Positions 26,163 through 30,154 of a stretch of 30,154 nt of DNA are shown here, piece by piece. Position 1 is the stretch's first letter, and each line of letters starts with the position of its first letter. The notes beneath the pieces are model-generated. The model ran no database searches, was not told where the DNA came from, and worked only from the letters and a program-made list of their open reading frames with translations. Where the stretch lies: positions 1 to 30,154 of the forward strand of contig SFVH01000018.1 in assembly GCA_004561555.1 (NCBI GenBank), in the 5' to 3' direction. The DNA is from a bacterium (lineage in GTDB: Bacteria > Bacteroidota > Bacteroidia > Bacteroidales > Muribaculaceae). The position numbers and the translations under genes were made by a program.

Positions 26163-26194
26163 TTTGGTTATTATTCAAAAAATCACTTACTTTG
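26163..26194 (+). promoter_or_regulatory. Probable promoter for rpmB-rpmG-DUF4295
   Basis: TTTG (26163-26166), 21 nt, then TACTTTG (26188-26194). The -7 box is one nucleotide shorter than TAnnTTTG. It lies just behind the cinA stop, leaving a leader of about 45 nt to rpmB. Confidence 0.5.
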
Positions 26195-26245
26195 CACTCT
26201 GTTTTGAGGATTATTGTTTGAAATAATAAAAATTAGATTATAGCC

Positions 26246-26500
26246 ATGTCAAAAGTTTGTCAAATTACAGGCAGAAAAGCGGCCGTAGGCAACAACGTAT
26301 CTCACTCGAAGAGAAGAACAAAGCGTAAATTCGAGGTAAACCTTTTCAACAGAAGATTCTTCTGGGTTGAACAAGGTTTGTGGATTCGTCTCACCGTGTC
26401 AGCCGCAGGTCTCCGCACTATCAACAAAATCGGTCTTAACGCTGCAATCAAGCAAGCAGCTGAAAAGGGTTACTTAACCAGCATTAAAACAGCAGAATAA
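26246..26500 (+). CDS. rpmB: 50S ribosomal protein bL28
   Basis: 84 residues. It begins MSKVCQITGRKAAVGNNVSHS, the typical L28 opening, followed by RRTKRKFEVNLFNRRFFW and the SAAGLRTINKIG segment. A basic protein of the large subunit. It is followed by rpmG after only 2 nt, the usual L28-L33 order in this phylum. Confidence 0.97.
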   Translation: MSKVCQITGRKAAVGNNVSHSKRRTKRKFEVNLFNRRFFWVEQGLWIRLTVSAAGLRTINKIGLNAAIKQAAEKGYLTSIKTAE

Positions 26501-26502
26501 AA

Positions 26503-26691
26503 ATGGCAAAGAAAGCAAAAGGCAATAGAGTACAGGTAATCCTTGAATGCACCGAGCACAAGGATAGCGGTATGCCGGGTACCTCTCGCTATGTAACAAC
26601 CAAAAACCGCAAGAATACTACAGAGCGTTTGGAGTTGAAGAAATACAACCCCATCCTTAAGCGTGTAACCGTTCACAAAGAAATCAAATAA
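26503..26691 (+). CDS. rpmG: 50S ribosomal protein bL33
   Basis: 62 residues, MAKKAKGNRVQVILECTEHK, then TSRYVTTKNRKNTTERLELKKY, the L33 core. It lacks the CxxC zinc pairs of the C+ form, so it is the zinc-independent type. It lies between rpmB and a DUF4295 gene in a tight cluster. Confidence 0.97.
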   Translation: MAKKAKGNRVQVILECTEHKDSGMPGTSRYVTTKNRKNTTERLELKKYNPILKRVTVHKEIK

Positions 26692-26702
26692 GAGTATAAG
26701 CT

Positions 26703-26852
26703 ATGGCAAAGAAAACAGTCGCAACTCTCCAAACCGGTGAAGGACGTACCTACAGCAAAATCATTAAGGCTGTAAAGTCACCGAAGACAGGCGCATATGT
26801 GTTTAAAGAAGAAATGGTGCCTAACGATGCAGTAAAAGATGCTCTTAAATAA
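26703..26852 (+). CDS. DUF4295 family small basic protein
   Basis: 49 residues: MAKKTVATLQTGEGRTYSK at the start and MVPNDAVKDALK at the end. The gene is found behind rpmB and rpmG in Bacteroidetes, 11 nt after rpmG here. The size, basic composition and location suggest a ribosome-associated or ribosomal protein restricted to this phylum. I recall reports of such proteins but cannot confirm from sequence that this is one of them. Confidence 0.85.
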   Translation: MAKKTVATLQTGEGRTYSKIIKAVKSPKTGAYVFKEEMVPNDAVKDALK

Positions 26853-26887
26853 TTCTTAGAGAATATATTTTTCCTATCAATAGACAG

Positions 26888-26920
26888 AGGTTTGACGAAT
26901 GATTGCGTCAAGCCTTTGTT
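26888..26920 (+). terminator. Probable terminator after the ribosomal protein cluster
   Basis: aggtttgacg (26888-26897) pairs with cgtcaagcct (26906-26915), 10 bp with one G-U pair and an 8-nt loop, followed by ttgtt. It is 35 nt downstream of the DUF4295 stop. The T-run is short. Confidence 0.6.
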
Positions 26921-26974
26921 GCATAATTGCCATAACGATTGCTTATCTGTTGCCGTGGATTTAGGGTGTAAAAC

Positions 26975-27005
26975 TTGCAACTTTGCCGTCAACTTATTAA
27001 CTTTG
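26975..27005 (+). promoter_or_regulatory. Promoter for murI
   Basis: TTG, 20 nt, TAACTTTG (the latter at 26998-27005), an exact -7 match with good -33 spacing. The leader to the murI ATG is about 15 nt. Confidence 0.65.
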
Positions 27006-27024
27006 CGGAAAGCAAACTGGCATA

Positions 27025-27870
27025 ATGATAATAGAAGATTGTAATAATGATGTCGGTCCAATCGGGGTGTTTGATTCCGGTTATGGCGGACTTACAATTT
27101 TGTCGGAGATAAGAAAGTTATTGCCACAATACGACTATATTTATTTGGGTGACAATGCGAGAGCGCCTTATGGCAGTCGCTCGTTTGATATAGTGTATCA
27201 ATTCACGTTGGAGGCGGTGAAACATCTATTTGATAGTGGTTGCCGATTAGTGATATTGGCATGTAACACAGCTTCAGCAAAGGCACTACGCACCATTCAG
27301 CAATGCGATTTACCGAAGATTGACCCCACCCGCAGAGTGTTGGGGGTGATACGTCCCACAGTGGAGGTGTTGGGGAGCATCACAAAGACTGGTAAGATAG
27401 GCATTTTGGGCACTGCCGGCACGATAAAGAGCGAGAGCTATCCCATCGAGATAGGGAAGATGTATCCTGGGTTTGTCACCTACGGACAGCCTTGCCCTAT
27501 GTGGGTGCCGTTGGTGGAATGTAGGGAGTGGGAAGGCTCGGGTGCCGACTATTTTGTGAAGAAATATATCGACCAACTGTTTTCTCTTGATGCTGAAATC
27601 GACACCGTAGTGTTGGGATGCACTCACTATCCGTTGCTTTACCACAAGATTATGCAGTATATGCCTCAAGGAGTGACTGTCGTGAAACAGGGTGCTATTG
27701 TGGCAGACAGTTTGCAAAGCTATCTTGAGCGACATCCCGAAATGGAGTGTCGGTGCTCAAAGGGTGGTGGCTGTGAATATCAAACCACCGAATCTTCGGA
27801 GAATTTCAGCTCTATGGCTTCGGTGTTTTTATCAGAAACAATTTCTACAAAACATATTACTTTAAAATAA
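27025..27870 (+). CDS. murI: Glutamate racemase
   Basis: 281 residues. It makes D-glutamate for peptidoglycan. The two catalytic cysteines are present: Cys80 in LACNTASA and Cys199 in LGCTHYPLL. GVFDSGYGGLTIL near residue 14 carries the conserved Asp17. LGDNARAPYG is the family's substrate-loop motif. Length is normal and the start is 20 nt downstream of a -7 box. Cytoplasmic. The lipoprotein gene follows after 9 nt, suggesting cotranscription. Confidence 0.95.
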   Translation: MIIEDCNNDVGPIGVFDSGYGGLTILSEIRKLLPQYDYIYLGDNARAPYGSRSFDIVYQFTLEAVKHLFDSGCRLVILACNTASAKALRTIQQCDLPKIDPTRRVLGVIRPTVEVLGSITKTGKIGILGTAGTIKSESYPIEIGKMYPGFVTYGQPCPMWVPLVECREWEGSGADYFVKKYIDQLFSLDAEIDTVVLGCTHYPLLYHKIMQYMPQGVTVVKQGAIVADSLQSYLERHPEMECRCSKGGGCEYQTTESSENFSSMASVFLSETISTKHITLK

Positions 27871-27879
27871 AAACGAATA

Positions 27880-28686
27880 ATGAATAAAGCTTTCCGTAAG
27901 ATTTGTGTGATTTCTTGTGTGACGATGGCATTTGTAGCCACTTCGTGTAGTGATAACGAGCCCGAAAACTCAGTGATAACCGACTTTTCTTTAGTCGAAG
28001 CCAACTATAAAGACAGTGGCGAATGGGTTGACAAGCTTAATCCTGACGTTATGGGATTTGATTGTTTGGGTGTGAGATTTTCACATAGTGCCACTGTGAG
28101 CGAATGGGGTAGCTATTGGAGCGGGTTTGTGTTGACGCGCTCAAAAGACCTCACTGATTATAGTCAAAGCACCGACGACTCGTGGATTAACCACGATTGC
28201 ACATCGATGTCGGGTGGCGGCATCGTTGGTGTAGGCACGCCGTATGTGGTGGGTTATTGGAATAGTTCGGAAGGCATCGAGCCCGAATCGCCGTCGTTGA
28301 AGATTGAGATGGCTGATGCTTCGGCTTTTGAAGCCGAGTATGTGTGGGTAAATAATACCTCCTATACTTATTATGCCATTAAAGACGGTACGCCATGGTC
28401 GAAAACGTTTGCTGCCGGAGATTGGTATAAGGTGGAGTTTTATGGTGTGACTATCGAAGGCACTGTTGTCGGTCCTGTGGAACAATATCTTGCCGACTAT
28501 CGTGCTGATTCAGATGTAAATCATTATATTATAAAGGATTGGACTGTAGTCAACTTGTTGCCTCTCAATGCCAAAGGAAGTTTGAAATATATTTATTTGC
28601 AAATGCAATCGAGCGATGTGGGTCAATGGGGCATTAATACACCTACTTATGTAGCATTAGACCGACTGAAGATTGTGAAAAAATAA
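27880..28686 (+). CDS. DUF4465 family lipoprotein
   Basis: 268 residues. The signal peptide ends in a lipobox-like FVATSC, with Cys23 as the likely lipidated residue, followed by acidic SDNEPE. An acidic segment just after the Cys often accompanies surface export in Bacteroidetes. The body is a beta-rich domain with the DUF4465 pattern: YWSGFVLTRSKD, then GVGTPYVVGYW, later VEFYGVTIEG and a C-terminal ALDRLKIV. Function unknown; it is likely an outer-membrane or surface binding protein. It lies 9 nt after murI and 20 nt before the aminopeptidase gene. Confidence 0.8.
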   Translation: MNKAFRKICVISCVTMAFVATSCSDNEPENSVITDFSLVEANYKDSGEWVDKLNPDVMGFDCLGVRFSHSATVSEWGSYWSGFVLTRSKDLTDYSQSTDDSWINHDCTSMSGGGIVGVGTPYVVGYWNSSEGIEPESPSLKIEMADASAFEAEYVWVNNTSYTYYAIKDGTPWSKTFAAGDWYKVEFYGVTIEGTVVGPVEQYLADYRADSDVNHYIIKDWTVVNLLPLNAKGSLKYIYLQMQSSDVGQWGINTPTYVALDRLKIVKK

Positions 28687-28706
28687 TCATCTAAAAATTA
28701 TTTGAG

Positions 28707-30154
28707 ATGAACGAAGTTGTAAAACATTTGGAGATGTTGCGCGAAGTGATGCGTAAATCTCATGTTGATGCGGTGATAGTACCCGGCACCGACCCTCATC
28801 AAAGCGAATATATCAGCGACCATTGGAAGGTGCGTGATTGGGCTACCGGCTTTACCGGCTCCAATGGCACGGCTGCAATTACACTTGATAAAGCGGGATT
28901 GTGGACCGACTCTCGCTATTTCCTACAAGCCGCCATCGAATTGGATGGCACGGGAGTGGAAATGAAAAAAGAGGATGGTGGTAGCGACCCCACCATTCAA
29001 GAATGGCTTGCAGAGGTGCTCGATGAAGGAAGCGTGGTGGCTATCGACGGCAGGTTGTTTTCGCTTGTAGCTACTTCTCGTTTGGAGCAATTTTGTGGCG
29101 ACAATGGCTTTCAGCTTGCCACAGATTTCGACCCTTTTCCGTCAATCTACACCGACCGTCCGGAGTTGCCGTTAGAGAAAATATTCCTACATGAAGAGAA
29201 ATATTCCGGAGAAGCTACGTCGAGCAAAATAGCTCGTTTGTTGCAGGCTTGTGAGAAGCAAGGCGCTGATGCCACGTTGCTGTCGGCGCTCGACGAAGTG
29301 GCATGGACGTTCAACATCCGTTGCTCTGATGTAGAGTTTAATCCGGTGGCTTATGCTTATGCTTATGTCAGCGATGAAGGTTCGGTGTTGTTTATCGACA
29401 CGCGAAAGGTGGATAAAGAAGTGGCTGAGGAGTTGTCAAAGAGCAATGTGAAAATCGCCGACTACAATGGGGTGGAGAAGTTTCTCTCTCATCTTAAAGA
29501 TAAAACGGTATTGCTTGACGCTGCAAAGACCAGCGATGCTATTGGCAGAAGCATTGTTAATAGCAGCGTAGTCTATGCGCAATCGCCGGTGGCTTTGCTT
29601 AAAGCGGTGAAAAATGATGTTCAGATACAGGGCACTCGCAATGCAATGGTGCGCGACGGAGTGGCTTTGGTGAAACTGTTTAAGTGGATTGAAGACAATG
29701 TGGCGTCTGGCACTATCAACGAGTGGAAGGTGGCTGAAAAAGCTGTGGAATTCAGAAGCGAAAGCCCTCTCTATCGCGGTGAGAGTTTCGGAATGATTGC
29801 CGGATACAAAGAGCATGGCGCTATCGTGCATTATGAGCCCACAAAGGACAGTGCCGCCGATATCCATCCTTCGGGACTTCTACTGATTGACACCGGTGGG
29901 CAATATCTTGACGGCACTACCGACATTACTCGTACCATCACTCTGGGTGATACCACTGCCTCTGAACGCCACGACTATACCCTTGTGCTTAAGGGGCATA
30001 TTGCTCTCGGCTCCGCAATCTTCCCTACGGGTACTCGAGGCAGTCAGCTTGATGCGCTTGCTCGCCAATATCTGTGGAAGGATTGTATGACTTATTGGCA
30101 CGGCACGGGTCATGGTGTGGGTCATTTCTTAAATGTGCATGAAGGGCCGCAAAA
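28707..30154 (+). CDS. Xaa-Pro aminopeptidase (M24), truncated by the right edge
   Basis: 482 residues are visible; the 3' end is outside the window. Family M24B aminopeptidase P, removing N-terminal residues next to proline. The N-terminal creatinase-type domains (VIVPGTDPHQSEY, then WATGFTGSNGTAAIT) precede the pita-bread catalytic domain. Visible metal ligands are Asp395 (LIDTGGQYLDG), Asp406 (TTDITRT) and His469 in GTGHGVGH. The two C-terminal Glu ligands lie beyond 30154. No signal peptide, so cytoplasmic. It starts 20 nt after the lipoprotein gene. Confidence 0.93.
   Translation, partial: MNEVVKHLEMLREVMRKSHVDAVIVPGTDPHQSEYISDHWKVRDWATGFTGSNGTAAITLDKAGLWTDSRYFLQAAIELDGTGVEMKKEDGGSDPTIQEWLAEVLDEGSVVAIDGRLFSLVATSRLEQFCGDNGFQLATDFDPFPSIYTDRPELPLEKIFLHEEKYSGEATSSKIARLLQACEKQGADATLLSALDEVAWTFNIRCSDVEFNPVAYAYAYVSDEGSVLFIDTRKVDKEVAEELSKSNVKIADYNGVEKFLSHLKDKTVLLDAAKTSDAIGRSIVNSSVVYAQSPVALLKAVKNDVQIQGTRNAMVRDGVALVKLFKWIEDNVASGTINEWKVAEKAVEFRSESPLYRGESFGMIAGYKEHGAIVHYEPTKDSAADIHPSGLLLIDTGGQYLDGTTDITRTITLGDTTASERHDYTLVLKGHIALGSAIFPTGTRGSQLDALARQYLWKDCMTYWHGTGHGVGHFLNVHEGPQ

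Overview
The window looks like a chromosomal segment of a Bacteroidales bacterium, probably from a gut Muribaculaceae or Bacteroidaceae relative. The supports are a secreted multi-module GH97 enzyme with a type IX-like sorting tail, a DUF4295 gene behind rpmB-rpmG, M49 dipeptidyl peptidase III, DUF4465 lipoprotein, and repeated matches to the Bacteroidetes promoter consensus (TTTG, about 20 nt, TAnnTTTG). Genes up to 23767 are on the minus strand and everything from 23869 onward is on the plus strand. No rRNA, tRNA, CRISPR array or complete insertion sequence was seen.

Left part (1-7600): the partial left-edge gene is a hypothetical protein whose open frame has no ATG. Next comes a 1.1-kb non-coding island (641-1758) packed with palindromes and direct repeats. 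A bidirectional terminator separates it from a very long secreted GH97 glycosidase carrying about seven extra beta-rich modules and a CBM35-like domain.

Middle part (7600-13750): five closely spaced minus-strand genes form a probable operon. In transcription order they are a dGTPase, a TPM-domain membrane protein with zinc ribbons and a Gly-rich tail, a stand-alone ryanodine-receptor (RyR) domain protein, a two-TM channel-like protein with two RCK-like domains and a RyR-like C-terminus, and a membrane-anchored TIR protein with PEGA-like and WG-repeat-like parts. The combination of TIR, RyR and channel modules suggests a nucleotide-sensing stress or defence system. It is the best candidate here for an undescribed system.

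Accessory insert (13870-16900): an AraC-family regulator and an AbiEi/AbiEii toxin-antitoxin pair. The pair is preceded by a perfect 16-bp inverted repeat plus a third half-site, a likely autoregulatory operator. About 400 bp without a gene follow.

Right part (16900-30154): housekeeping genes. A minus-strand run reads dxr, rseP, rlmI, DPP III, starting from a well-formed promoter. An RluA-type pseudouridine synthase gene lies upstream and is divergent from tsaD-cinA. Then come rpmB-rpmG-DUF4295, and murI with a DUF4465 lipoprotein and an M24 aminopeptidase P gene cut by the right edge.
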